Assembly (NCBI RefSeq): GCF_023516615.1
Contig: NZ_JAMGBF010000102.1
Coordinates: 1 to 64,000, forward strand
Reading direction: 5' to 3'
DNA: 64,000 bases
Origin: Streptomyces panaciradicis
GTDB lineage: Bacteria; Actinomycetota; Actinomycetes; Streptomycetales; Streptomycetaceae
Within the stretch, counting starts at the first letter, position 1; every line of letters begins with the position of its first letter. The translations under genes and the position numbers were made by a program. Shown here piece by piece: positions 1 to 7,115 of this stretch. A model generated the notes under the pieces. It did no database searches and had not been told where the DNA came from. It saw only the letters and a list, made by a program, of their open reading frames with translations.

Positions 1-873
1 GCATCCGACCCCGCGCCCGCGCGCAAGCGCCCGCCGGTCCAGCGGCGCACGCCCGCGCAGGAAGCGGCCGCAGCGCGCGCCCGGCGCACGAAGGTTCTCG
101 CGCGCCGCCGGCGCACCACCGTGGTGCTCTTCATCGCCTTCACGCTGGGCGCGATCGTCGCCGCCGTCGGCGGCCTCGCCTTCCTCTGGGCGCCCGGCGT
201 CCCCGCCGTGCTCCTCAGCGCGTACATCGCCTACCTGCGCTCCCAGGAGCGCCGTCGCTTCGCCTTTCAGATGGACCGGCGTCGTGCCGAGGCCGCCGCG
301 CAGCGGCTCAGGGAGCGGGCGCGGCAGCCGCGCCGGCGCGTGACGCACGAGCTCGACGCCGACGAACCGGACGAGGGACCAGAGACCCGAACCGACACCG
401 AGACCGATACCGACACCGGGCTGTCCGCGCTCGCCGCGGACCGGCGGGCGCTCGTGGAGCAGACCGACCACGCCGAGTGGGTCGACCAGCAGCGTGAGCG
501 GCAGCGGCGGCCCGGGCACGGGGACAGCTGGGACCCGGTGCCGGTGCCGTTGCCGACGTACGTGACCGCGCCGGTCGCGCCGCGGGCCACCGCGGACGTG
601 GACCTCGGGGCGCCGGACGCGTGGAGTTCGGCGCGGTCGAGTTCCGTGGCCCCCGAGCAGGAGGCGCAGGCCGGCTCCCGGGCCGAGCGGCGGGAGCCGG
701 CGGTGACGGACGAGGAAGCTTCCGGCGAGGACGCCGCGGAGGCGAGGGCGGACGACGACGGGCGCTGTGACGCCCGCCGGGCGGCTTCCGCGCGGCGGGC
801 CAGGGAGCGGGGGCGTACGCCGTTGTTCGACCAGTACGAGGACGGCGAGCGGCCGCGCGCCGCCAACGAGTAG
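1..873 (+). CDS. sepX: SepX/GlpR-like membrane protein, C-terminal part (5'-truncated)
   Basis: The frame is open from the first base of the window to the TAG at 871-873, so the gene begins upstream and 290 residues are visible. After a basic stretch ending at about residue 40 there are two closely spaced hydrophobic segments (about residues 41-60 and 62-78), beginning VVLFIAFTLGAIVAAVGG. A long, charged, probably cytoplasmic tail follows, with a Thr/Asp run (TDTETDTDTG) near residue 130. This matches the C-terminal half of the actinobacterial SepX/GlpR family. These membrane proteins act in cell division: SepX in Streptomyces, and GlpR as the receptor of the gephyrin-like Glp in corynebacteria. 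The N-terminal transmembrane segment of the family would lie outside the window. The family call is from memory of the motif; the truncation is directly visible. Confidence 0.6.
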   Translation, partial: ASDPAPARKRPPVQRRTPAQEAAAARARRTKVLARRRRTTVVLFIAFTLGAIVAAVGGLAFLWAPGVPAVLLSAYIAYLRSQERRRFAFQMDRRRAEAAAQRLRERARQPRRRVTHELDADEPDEGPETRTDTETDTDTGLSALAADRRALVEQTDHAEWVDQQRERQRRPGHGDSWDPVPVPLPTYVTAPVAPRATADVDLGAPDAWSSARSSSVAPEQEAQAGSRAERREPAVTDEEASGEDAAEARADDDGRCDARRAASARRARERGRTPLFDQYEDGERPRAANE

Positions 874-970
874 CGCGCCCGGCCGCCCCACCTGTGGTGC
901 TGCCGTCCGGCGGGCCCGGAACGGATTTCCAAGCACGCGGATCGGGGTGCTAGAGTTTCACTCGTTGCAA

Positions 971-1044
971 GGGCCTGTGGCGCAGTCCGGTAGCGCACCT
1001 CGTTCGCATCGAGGGGGCCAGGGGTTCAAATCCCCTCAGGTCCA
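971..1044 (+). tRNA. tRNA-Ala (anticodon CGC)
   Basis: This is a 74-nt cloverleaf. The acceptor stem GGGCCTG pairs with CAGGTCC (one G-U). The anticodon stem CCTCG/CGAGG encloses the loop TTCGCAT, giving anticodon CGC at 1005-1007, which reads GCG, a frequent codon in this genome. The T-arm GGGG-TTCAAAT-CCCC is intact. The discriminator base is A and the 3' CCA is not encoded (CGC follows). A TAGAGT -10-like hexamer at 951-956 lies 14 nt upstream, and a strong hairpin follows at 1053-1086. Confidence 0.95.
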
Positions 1045-1052
1045 CGCAGCAT

Positions 1053-1086
1053 GGAGCCCCTGTCGGTGATAGCCGACAGGGGCTCC
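1053..1086. terminator. Intrinsic terminator hairpin between tRNA-Ala and GNAT gene
   Basis: Two perfect 14-bp arms (GGAGCCCCTGTCGG and CCGACAGGGGCTCC) enclose a 6-nt loop. There is no T-tract, which is usual in high-GC actinomycetes. The position between a plus-strand tRNA and the 3' end of a minus-strand gene suits bidirectional termination. Confidence 0.8.
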
Positions 1087-1191
1087 TGCACGTCGTGCGG
1101 CGGACGCCGCGGGCGAACGTGCGAAGTACGCACGCCCGCCCGGGCAGTTGAGCACCTACAGCGCCCAGAGCACCCGCAGCGCCCCCATCGC

Positions 1192-1668
1192 CTACAGCGG
1201 CTTCGCGAAGCAGCGGCTCTCCTCGTAGTGCCGGTAGTAGCCGAACTTCCCGCAGGGTTCGTAGCCGCTGGAGGTGTACAGGGCGATGGCCTCCGGCTGC
1301 TTGGTGCCGGTCTCCAGGACCATCCGGGCCCGTCCCGCCGCGCGGGCGTCCTCCTCCAGCGCGGCCAGGATGCGCCGGGCCACGCCCCGGCCCCGCATCT
1401 GCTCCACCACGAACATGCGCTTGAGCTCGGCGTCGCCGTCCAGGTTGCCCTCGCCGTTGGAGTCCTGAGTGCGCCAGCCGCCGGTGGCCACGGGGGCGCC
1501 GTCGACGTCGTAGGCGATCAGGTAGACGCCGTTCGGCGGCTCGAAGTCGGCCGGGTCGAGGAAGGTGGCGTCGCCGCCGTCGCCGTAGCGGACGTGGTAT
1601 TCGGCCTGGACCTCGTCGTTGAGCTTGACGGCGTCGGGGTGGTCGAAGGAGACCCGGCGAATGTTCAT
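1192..1668 (-). CDS. GNAT family N-acetyltransferase
   Basis: Predicted soluble 158-residue acetyltransferase. The acetyl-CoA binding signature R-G-R-G-V-A (about residues 92-97) is preceded by the beta-4 strand ELKRMFVVEQ and followed by the long helix RRILAALEEDARAAG. The C-terminal half has the GNAT-typical IALYTSSGYEPCGKFGYY. This size and motif order are those of a stand-alone small-molecule or peptide N-acetyltransferase; the substrate cannot be read from sequence. The ATG at 1666-1668 was chosen because the residues after it begin the conserved fold; upstream the frame runs antisense to xthA and has shadow codon use. It is divergent from xthA with a 135-bp shared promoter region, and convergent with the tRNA. 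Confidence 0.85.
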   Translation of the reverse strand: MNIRRVSFDHPDAVKLNDEVQAEYHVRYGDGGDATFLDPADFEPPNGVYLIAYDVDGAPVATGGWRTQDSNGEGNLDGDAELKRMFVVEQMRGRGVARRILAALEEDARAAGRARMVLETGTKQPEAIALYTSSGYEPCGKFGYYRHYEESRCFAKPL

Positions 1669-1803
1669 TCTGTGGACCGTACACCTATGCGAAGAGGGGA
1701 GATGGACGTCGTCCAGTGTGCCGGTATCGTTCCCGCGTGCCCACTGTGACCTCGGACAACCTGTCCAGCCGCCGAGGTCGGCCATGAGGTCGAGGAGAGT
1801 GTT

Positions 1804-2604
1804 GTGACGACGGTGACCTCCGTCAACGTCAACGGACTGCGTGCCGCCGCGAAGAAGGGCTTCGTGGAGTGGCTCGCGGCGACCGACGCCGACGTGCTGT
1901 GCCTGCAGGAGGTGCGCGCGGAGCCGCAGCAGCTGCCGGAGCAGGTCCGCACCCCGGACGGCTGGCACGTCGTGCACGCGCCCGCCGCCGCCAAGGGCCG
2001 GGCCGGCGTCTCCCTCTACTCCCGCCGCGAACCCGACCGCGTCCAGGTCGGCTTCGGCTCGGCCGAGTTCGACACCAGCGGGCGCTACGTCGAGGCGGAC
2101 CTGCCCGGCCTCACCGTCGCCTCCCTCTATCTGCCCTCCGGCGAGGTCGGCACCGAGCGCCAGGACGAGAAGGTCCGCTTCATGGGCGAATTCCTCGCCT
2201 ATCTGAAGGGGCTGCGCGAGCGGGCCGCCGCCGACGGCCGCGAGGTCGTCGTCTGCGGCGACTGGAACATCGCCCACCGGCCGGCCGACCTGAAGAACTG
2301 GCGCGCCAACCAGAAGAACTCCGGGTTCCTGCCGGAGGAGCGGGAATGGCTCTCCCGGGTCCTGGACCCCGCGGACGGCGGGTACGTCGACGTCGTGCGG
2401 GCGCTGCATCCCGAGGCGGAGGGGCCGTACTCCTGGTGGTCGTACCGGGGGCGGGCCTTCGACAACGACAGCGGCTGGCGCATCGACTACCACCTCGCCA
2501 CGCCCGGGCTCGCGGCCAGGGCGGTCAAGGGGTACGTGGAGCGGGCGGCCACGCACGCCGAGCGGTGGTCGGACCACGCGCCGGTGACCGTCGTCTACGA
2601 GTGA
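1804..2604 (+). CDS. xthA: Exodeoxyribonuclease III (AP endonuclease)
   Basis: 266-residue member of the endonuclease/exonuclease/phosphatase superfamily and the usual length for exonuclease III. It cleaves 5' to abasic sites in base-excision repair and removes blocked 3' ends. Visible family motifs: SVNVNGLRAA at the N-terminus (Asn metal ligand), CLQEVRA with the metal-binding Glu36, GDWNIAHRPADL in the middle (Asp/Asn catalytic pair), and the C-terminal SDHAPV with the catalytic Asp257-His258 pair. The GTG start at 1804 is preceded by GAGGAGAG with good spacing. The gene stands alone: the upstream neighbour is divergent and the downstream merR gene is convergent, 33 bp away. Confidence 0.93.
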   Translation: MTTVTSVNVNGLRAAAKKGFVEWLAATDADVLCLQEVRAEPQQLPEQVRTPDGWHVVHAPAAAKGRAGVSLYSRREPDRVQVGFGSAEFDTSGRYVEADLPGLTVASLYLPSGEVGTERQDEKVRFMGEFLAYLKGLRERAAADGREVVVCGDWNIAHRPADLKNWRANQKNSGFLPEEREWLSRVLDPADGGYVDVVRALHPEAEGPYSWWSYRGRAFDNDSGWRIDYHLATPGLAARAVKGYVERAATHAERWSDHAPVTVVYE

Positions 2605-2637
2605 GGCCTCCGGGGAGCGCGTGAAGAGGGGTGTTCG

Positions 2638-3300
2638 TCACCCCGCGGAGTCGCGCCGGCCCTTCGACTGTCCAAGCCGTCGGTCCAGCGCCAGGGACAG
2701 TTCCGCCTCCACCACGCTCCGGGCCAGCGGGCGCAGCCGGTGCAGGTCCTCCTCGGGGCCGTGAGCCAGGACCAGTTCCGCGAACATCTCGGCCAGGGCG
2801 TCGGCGTGCTCGCGGACGCGGGCGCCCGCCTGGAGGACCTCGGCGAGCGGGATGCCCTCGCGGACCAGCGCGGAGGAGACGTCGAGGAGACGCCGGCTGA
2901 TGTGGACGATCTCGCCGCCGTCGGTGCCGAGGTAGCCGAGGTCGAGGGCGGCGGCGAGGTTCTCCGTGGTGACCTGGCCCTCGAAGCGGGCGGCGAGTTC
3001 CTCGGGGGTGAGCCGGACCGGCTCCTCCTCCGTCGGCTCGACGCCCAGCAGGTCGGCGACGTCACGGCCGTGGTCGAGGGCCTCGGCCAGTTCCGCGATG
3101 CCGGTGAGGGTGTGGCCGCGCTCCAGGAGCGCCGCGATGGTGCGCAGACGGGCCAGGTGGTCGTCGTTGTACCAGGCGATACGGCCCTCGCGGCGGGGTG
3201 GCGGGATCAGCTTGCGTTCGCGGTAGAAGCGCAGGGTGCGCACCGTGATGCCGGCCAGGCGGGCCAGTTCCTCCATGCGGTACTCACGCTTGTCTGCCAC
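2638..3300 (-). CDS. MerR family transcriptional regulator
   Basis: 220 residues. The N-terminus is a classic MerR winged helix (about residues 6-75): YRMEELARLAGITVRTLRFY followed by RERKLIPPPRR and the wing IAWYNDDHLARL. The remaining 145 residues form a largely helical, charged, Leu/Ala-rich effector and dimerisation region without the Cys clusters of metal-sensing MerR proteins, so a small organic ligand is more likely. The gene is transcribed divergently from the BVMO operon across a 128-bp gap that contains a 16-bp palindrome, which makes it the obvious candidate local regulator (inference). GTG start at 3300. Confidence 0.88.
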   Translation of the reverse strand: MADKREYRMEELARLAGITVRTLRFYRERKLIPPPRREGRIAWYNDDHLARLRTIAALLERGHTLTGIAELAEALDHGRDVADLLGVEPTEEEPVRLTPEELAARFEGQVTTENLAAALDLGYLGTDGGEIVHISRRLLDVSSALVREGIPLAEVLQAGARVREHADALAEMFAELVLAHGPEEDLHRLRPLARSVVEAELSLALDRRLGQSKGRRDSAG

Positions 3301-3386
3301 GCCCGAACCCTACGTTGTACCCGCGGTAACTTTCCTGGCTCCGCCCCCTACCCATCGGTACGGAGCTGCTCTACCCTCCCCATTGT

Positions 3387-3402
3387 GCCAGTGTTCACTG
3401 GC
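3387..3402. promoter_or_regulatory. 16-bp palindrome in the merR-BVMO intergenic region
   Basis: GCCAGTGTTCACTGGC is an inverted repeat with 7-bp perfect arms around TT. It lies 27 bp upstream of the BVMO start codon and therefore probably overlaps the core promoter or transcription start, the position of a repressor site. The AGTGTTCACT core looks more like a TetR/GntR-type operator than a MerR-type site inside a 19-bp spacer, so the binding protein is uncertain. Confidence 0.5.
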
Positions 3403-3428
3403 GCGGTCGCGTGAGGAAGGGCGTCGGC

Positions 3429-4949
3429 ATGGCTGAGCGGGAGCATGTGCGGGTGGCGGTGATCGGGTCCGGGTTCGGCGGGCTCGGGGCCGCCGTACGG
3501 CTGCGGCGCGAGGGCGTCACGGACTTCGTGGTGCTGGAGCGGGCGAGCAGCGTCGGCGGCACCTGGCGCGACAACAGCTATCCCGGGTGTGCCTGCGACG
3601 TGCCGTCGCACCTGTACTCCTTCTCCTTCGCCCCCAACCCCGACTGGCCGCGCACCTTCTCCGGGCAGCAGCACATCCGCGCCTACCTGGAGCACGTCAC
3701 GGACGTCTTCGGGTTGCGCCCGCACCTCCGCTTCGACTCCGAGGTGAAGCGGATGACCTGGGACGGCGAGAAGCTGCGCTGGGACATCGAGACGGCCGCC
3801 GGAAACCTCTCCGCCGACTTCGTCGTCTCCGCCACCGGCCCGCTGTCCGACCCCAAGATCCCCGAGATCCCGGGGCTGGACTCCTTCCCCGGCAAGGTCT
3901 TCCACTCCGCCCGCTGGGACCACGACTACGACCTGCGCGGCAAGCGCGTCGCCATGGTCGGGACGGGCGCCTCGGCCATCCAGATCGTGCCGAGCATCCA
4001 GCCCGAGGTCTCCCGCCTCACCCTCTTCCAGCGCACCCCGCCGTGGGTCATGCCCCGCGTCGACCGGGCCATCAGCGGCGCCGAGCGGGCCCTGCACCGG
4101 GCGCTGCCCTTCACTGCGCAGGCTCGTCGCGGACTGCTGTGGGGCATCCGGGAGTTGCAGGTCCAGGCGTTCACCAAGCACCCGAACGAGCTCGGTTTCG
4201 TGGAGCAGTTGGCCAAGCGGAACATGGCCCGGGCCATCAAGGACCCGGCCCTGCGCGCCAAGCTGACCCCCGACTACCGCATCGGCTGCAAGCGGATCCT
4301 GCTGAGCAGTGCGTACTACCCGGCGCTCGCCAAGCCCAACGTGGACGTCGTCGCCGGCGGGCTGAGCGAGGTCCGCGGGTCCACCCTCGTGGCCGCCGAC
4401 GGCACCGAGGCCGAGGTCGACGCGATCGTCTTCGGCACCGGTTTCCACGTCACCGACATGCCGATCGCGGAGCGGGTCGTGGGCGCGGACGGCCGGACCC
4501 TCGCCGAGACCTGGAAGGGCGGCATGGAGGCGCTGCGCGGGGCGTCCGTGCCGGGCTTCCCCAACTGGATGACCGTCATCGGGCCCAACACCGGGCTCGG
4601 CAACTCCTCGATGATCCTGATGATCGAGTCGCAGCTCAACTACATGGTCGACTTCCTGCGGCAGCTGGACGTCCTGGGCGGGCGCGCGGCCCTCGACGCC
4701 CGGCCGGGCGCCGTCGACGCCTGGACGCGGCGGGTGCAGGAGCGCATGAAGCGCACGGTCTGGGACACCGGCGGCTGCACCAGCTGGTACATGGACGCCA
4801 ATGGCCGCAACACCACCATCTGGCCCGGTACGACGACCGAGTTCCGGCGGGCGACGCGGCGGGTGGACCTCGCCGAGTACGAGCTCGTGCGCGAGCCGGC
4901 GGCGAAGGGGACGGCCGGGGACACGGCGAAGAAGGAGGTGTCCGCGTGA
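3429..4949 (+). CDS. Flavin-dependent Baeyer-Villiger-type monooxygenase
   Basis: 506 residues from the ATG at 3429, which has the RBS GAGGAAGG 8 nt upstream; an in-frame GTG at 3411 lies before that RBS and was rejected. The N-terminal FAD Rossmann motif is GSGFGG (residues 13-18). The second, NADPH-binding, Rossmann motif is GTGASA (about 178-183). Between them FPGKVFHSARWD (about 153-164) matches the type I BVMO fingerprint F-x-G-x-x-x-H-x-x-x-W-D. Such enzymes insert oxygen next to a ketone carbonyl to give esters or lactones; some relatives only N- or S-oxygenate. It is the first gene of a three-gene operon, with its stop overlapping the hydrolase GTG by 4 nt. The substrate is unknown. 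Confidence 0.85.
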   Translation: MAEREHVRVAVIGSGFGGLGAAVRLRREGVTDFVVLERASSVGGTWRDNSYPGCACDVPSHLYSFSFAPNPDWPRTFSGQQHIRAYLEHVTDVFGLRPHLRFDSEVKRMTWDGEKLRWDIETAAGNLSADFVVSATGPLSDPKIPEIPGLDSFPGKVFHSARWDHDYDLRGKRVAMVGTGASAIQIVPSIQPEVSRLTLFQRTPPWVMPRVDRAISGAERALHRALPFTAQARRGLLWGIRELQVQAFTKHPNELGFVEQLAKRNMARAIKDPALRAKLTPDYRIGCKRILLSSAYYPALAKPNVDVVAGGLSEVRGSTLVAADGTEAEVDAIVFGTGFHVTDMPIAERVVGADGRTLAETWKGGMEALRGASVPGFPNWMTVIGPNTGLGNSSMILMIESQLNYMVDFLRQLDVLGGRAALDARPGAVDAWTRRVQERMKRTVWDTGGCTSWYMDANGRNTTIWPGTTTEFRRATRRVDLAEYELVREPAAKGTAGDTAKKEVSA

Positions 4950-5863
4950 GCCGCCTCATGCACGTCTCCTCCGGGCCGTACGCCCCGCCCGAGCCGGTCC
5001 GCGTGCTCACCGCCACCTCCGCCGACGGCGCCACTCTCCACGTCGAGGTGCACGGACCCGAGGACGCGCCCGCCGTCGTCCTCGCCCACGGCTGGACCTG
5101 CTCCACCGCCTTCTGGGCCGCGCAGATCCGGGACCTCGCCGCCGACCACCGCGTCATCGCCTACGACCAGCGCGGCCACGGACGCAGCCCGGCGAGCCCC
5201 GCCTGCACCATCGACGGCCTCGCCGACGACCTCGAAGCCGTGCTGAAGGCGACCCTCGCGCCCGGCGAGAAGGCCGTGATCGCCGGTCACTCCATGGGCG
5301 GCATGACGGTGATGGCGTCCGCGACCCGGCCCGCCTTCCGGGAGCACGCGGCGGCCGTGCTGCTGTGCAGCACCGGCTCCTCCCGGCTGGTCGCCGAGTC
5401 GACCGTCGTACCGCTGCGGCCCGGCCGGCTGCGGACCTGGCTGACCCGCAACATCCTCGGGGCGCGCGCCCCGCTCGGGCCGGTGACGCCGCTCGCCCGG
5501 CGGATCCTCAAGTACGCGACGATGGGACCGGGTTCGGCACCGCACATGGTGGAGGCGTGCGCCCGGATCGTGCACGCCTGCCCGCGCAAGGTGCGCCACG
5601 CCTGGTCGAACGTGCTCGACCTGCTCGATCTCGACCACGGCGTACGGGAGTTGAGGGTGCCGACGGTCGTCGTCGTCGGGACCGCCGACCGGCTCACCCC
5701 ACCCGTGCACGCGCGGTCGCTGGTGGCCGCGCTGCCGAACTGCGTGGACTCCACCGAGCTGCCGGGGCTCGGCCACATGACGCCGGTCGAGGCGCCCGAC
5801 CTGGTCACCGGCCGGATCCGGGACCTCGTGACGACGTACGCAACGATCAAGGAGGGTGCATGA
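4946..5863 (+). CDS. Alpha/beta hydrolase (candidate esterase/lactonase)
   Basis: 305-residue alpha/beta-hydrolase. It has the oxyanion-hole motif LAHGWTCS, the nucleophile elbow GHSMGG (Ser about 116), a strand ending in GTADRLTPP that carries the likely catalytic Asp, and GLGHMTP with the catalytic His near the C-terminus. No signal peptide is evident. The GTG start (GTGA overlap with the BVMO stop) has GGAGG at 4934-4938. Position between a BVMO and an SDR suggests it hydrolyses the ester or lactone made by the BVMO (inference). Epoxide hydrolase or haloperoxidase-like activity is possible from fold alone. Confidence 0.87.
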   Translation: MSRLMHVSSGPYAPPEPVRVLTATSADGATLHVEVHGPEDAPAVVLAHGWTCSTAFWAAQIRDLAADHRVIAYDQRGHGRSPASPACTIDGLADDLEAVLKATLAPGEKAVIAGHSMGGMTVMASATRPAFREHAAAVLLCSTGSSRLVAESTVVPLRPGRLRTWLTRNILGARAPLGPVTPLARRILKYATMGPGSAPHMVEACARIVHACPRKVRHAWSNVLDLLDLDHGVRELRVPTVVVVGTADRLTPPVHARSLVAALPNCVDSTELPGLGHMTPVEAPDLVTGRIRDLVTTYATIKEGA

Positions 5864-6744
5864 GCAGGGTCAGCCTCGAAGGACAGGTCGCCGTCGTCAC
5901 GGGGGCCGCGCGCGGGGTGGGCGAACTGCTCGCCCGCAAGCTGTCGGCGCGCGGTGCCAAGGTGGCGCTGGTGGGCCTGGAGCCGGACGCCCTCAAGCAG
6001 GTCTCCGAACGGCTGCACAGCGAGAGCGACCACTGGTACGCCGACGTCACCGACCACGAGGCGATGGCCCGGGTCGCGCAGGAGGTCAAGGAGCGGTTCG
6101 GGAAGGCCGACATCGTGGTCGCCAACGCGGGCGTGGCGACCGGCGGGCCCTTCGTGGACTCCGACCCCGACGCGTGGCGGCGGGTCATCGAGGTGAACCT
6201 CATCGGGTCGGCGGTGACCGCCCGCGCGTTCCTGCCCGTTCTCATGGAGAGCCGCGGCTACCTGCTGCAGATCGCCTCCCTCGCCGCCATCACCCCGGCA
6301 CCGATGATGACCGCGTACTGCGCCTCCAAGTCCGGTGTGGAGGCGTACGCGCACAGCCTGCGGGCCGAGGTCGGCTACAAGGGCGTGCGCGTCGGCGTCG
6401 GCTACCTGTCCTGGACCGACACGGACATGGTGCGCGGCGCCGACCAGGACGAGGTCATGCGGGAGTTGCGGCAGCGGCTGCCGTGGCCGTCCAACAAGAC
6501 CTATCCGCTGGGCCCGGCCGTCGACCGCCTCGTGGCCGGCATCGAGCGGCGCTCCAGTCACGTCTACGGGCAGTGGTGGCTGCGCGGCATGCAGGGCGTG
6601 CGCGGCCACCTGCCGGGGATCATCGGGTCGGTCGGGCAGCGGGAGATGAAGCGGTTCGCGCCCCGGTTGGCGGGGATGCGGCAGGGGCTCGTCGGCGCAG
6701 GTGGGGCGGCCGACGAGGAGGCCCGCGCTACGCACCGTGACTGA
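5860..6744 (+). CDS. Short-chain dehydrogenase/reductase
   Basis: 294-residue classical SDR. It has the cofactor motif TGAARGVGE (about residues 15-23), the NAG motif VVANAGVA, the catalytic Ser in LLQIASLAA and the Y-x-x-x-K pair at Tyr153/Lys157 (AYCASKSG). The C-terminal 40 residues extend past the usual SDR core and are basic. Its ATG overlaps the hydrolase stop (ATGA at 5860-5863) behind the RBS GGAGGG, so it is translationally coupled. In the operon it would interconvert an alcohol and the ketone that feeds the BVMO (inference). A hairpin terminator follows at 6781. Confidence 0.88.
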   Translation: MSRVSLEGQVAVVTGAARGVGELLARKLSARGAKVALVGLEPDALKQVSERLHSESDHWYADVTDHEAMARVAQEVKERFGKADIVVANAGVATGGPFVDSDPDAWRRVIEVNLIGSAVTARAFLPVLMESRGYLLQIASLAAITPAPMMTAYCASKSGVEAYAHSLRAEVGYKGVRVGVGYLSWTDTDMVRGADQDEVMRELRQRLPWPSNKTYPLGPAVDRLVAGIERRSSHVYGQWWLRGMQGVRGHLPGIIGSVGQREMKRFAPRLAGMRQGLVGAGGAADEEARATHRD

Positions 6745-6780
6745 TCGAAATGCGCACCGTGTCCGCCCGTGTGAATCTGA

Positions 6781-6806
6781 GGAAGGCCCCGCTCAGGGGC
6801 TCTTCC
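6781..6806 (+). terminator. Probable terminator of the BVMO operon
   Basis: GGAAGGCCCC and GGGGCTCTTCC form a stem of about 10 bp with one bulge around a GCTCA loop, 37 bp after the SDR stop, followed by CCCC rather than T residues. Confidence 0.55.
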
Positions 6807-6832
6807 CCCACTCGATACGGGAGTGAACCCAC

Positions 6833-7018
6833 ATGGGTATGAAGGACAAGTTCCAGGACCAGTCGGAGCAGTGGCAGCAGCAGGCCAAGCAGAAGGCCCA
6901 GGAGGCCAGGGAGCAGGGCCAGCAGCGTGGCCGGCAGGACCGGGACCGTATGCGTGACGAGCAGCCGGAGCGGATGCGCGAGGAGCAGGACAGGCTCGAG
7001 GAAGACTTCGACGCCTAG
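6833..7018 (+). CDS. Small Gln/Glu/Arg-rich protein of unknown function
   Basis: 61 residues. Almost the entire sequence is charged or Gln (for example QSEQWQQQAKQKAQEAREQG), with no hydrophobic core and no Cys; it is predicted to be a single amphipathic helix or coiled coil, or intrinsically disordered. The ATG at 6833 follows GGGAGTG at a good distance, and third-position GC use is typical of real genes here. It lies between the BVMO operon terminator and the convergent tricorn gene, so it is probably monocistronic. No family with a known role is recognised; resemblance to CsbD-like stress proteins is only in composition. Confidence 0.6.
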   Translation: MGMKDKFQDQSEQWQQQAKQKAQEAREQGQQRGRQDRDRMRDEQPERMREEQDRLEEDFDA

Positions 7019-7050
7019 TCGCTGCGCTGGCGTTCGCCGGTGAGGTTGGA

Positions 7051-7082
7051 GTGGGGTGCCCTGCGTTTGCGGGGTGCCCCAC
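7051..7082. terminator. Hairpin between the small ORF and tricorn gene
   Basis: GTGGGG-TG-CCC and GGG-GTG-CCCCAC form an interrupted stem with a 9-nt loop between two convergent genes. Just beyond it, 7098-7113 reads GCGGTTCCCCGCGCCC, a motif I recognise as a very common intergenic sequence in Streptomyces genomes. Confidence 0.5.
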
Positions 7083-7115
7083 TTCGCCGTTCTGTGCGCG
7101 GTTCCCCGCGCCCCT

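Noticed and set aside
971..1200. Integration site of a mobile element at tRNA-Ala
   Set aside because: No integrase, no duplicated tRNA 3' end and no atypical composition nearby. The downstream genes are ordinary chromosomal genes.
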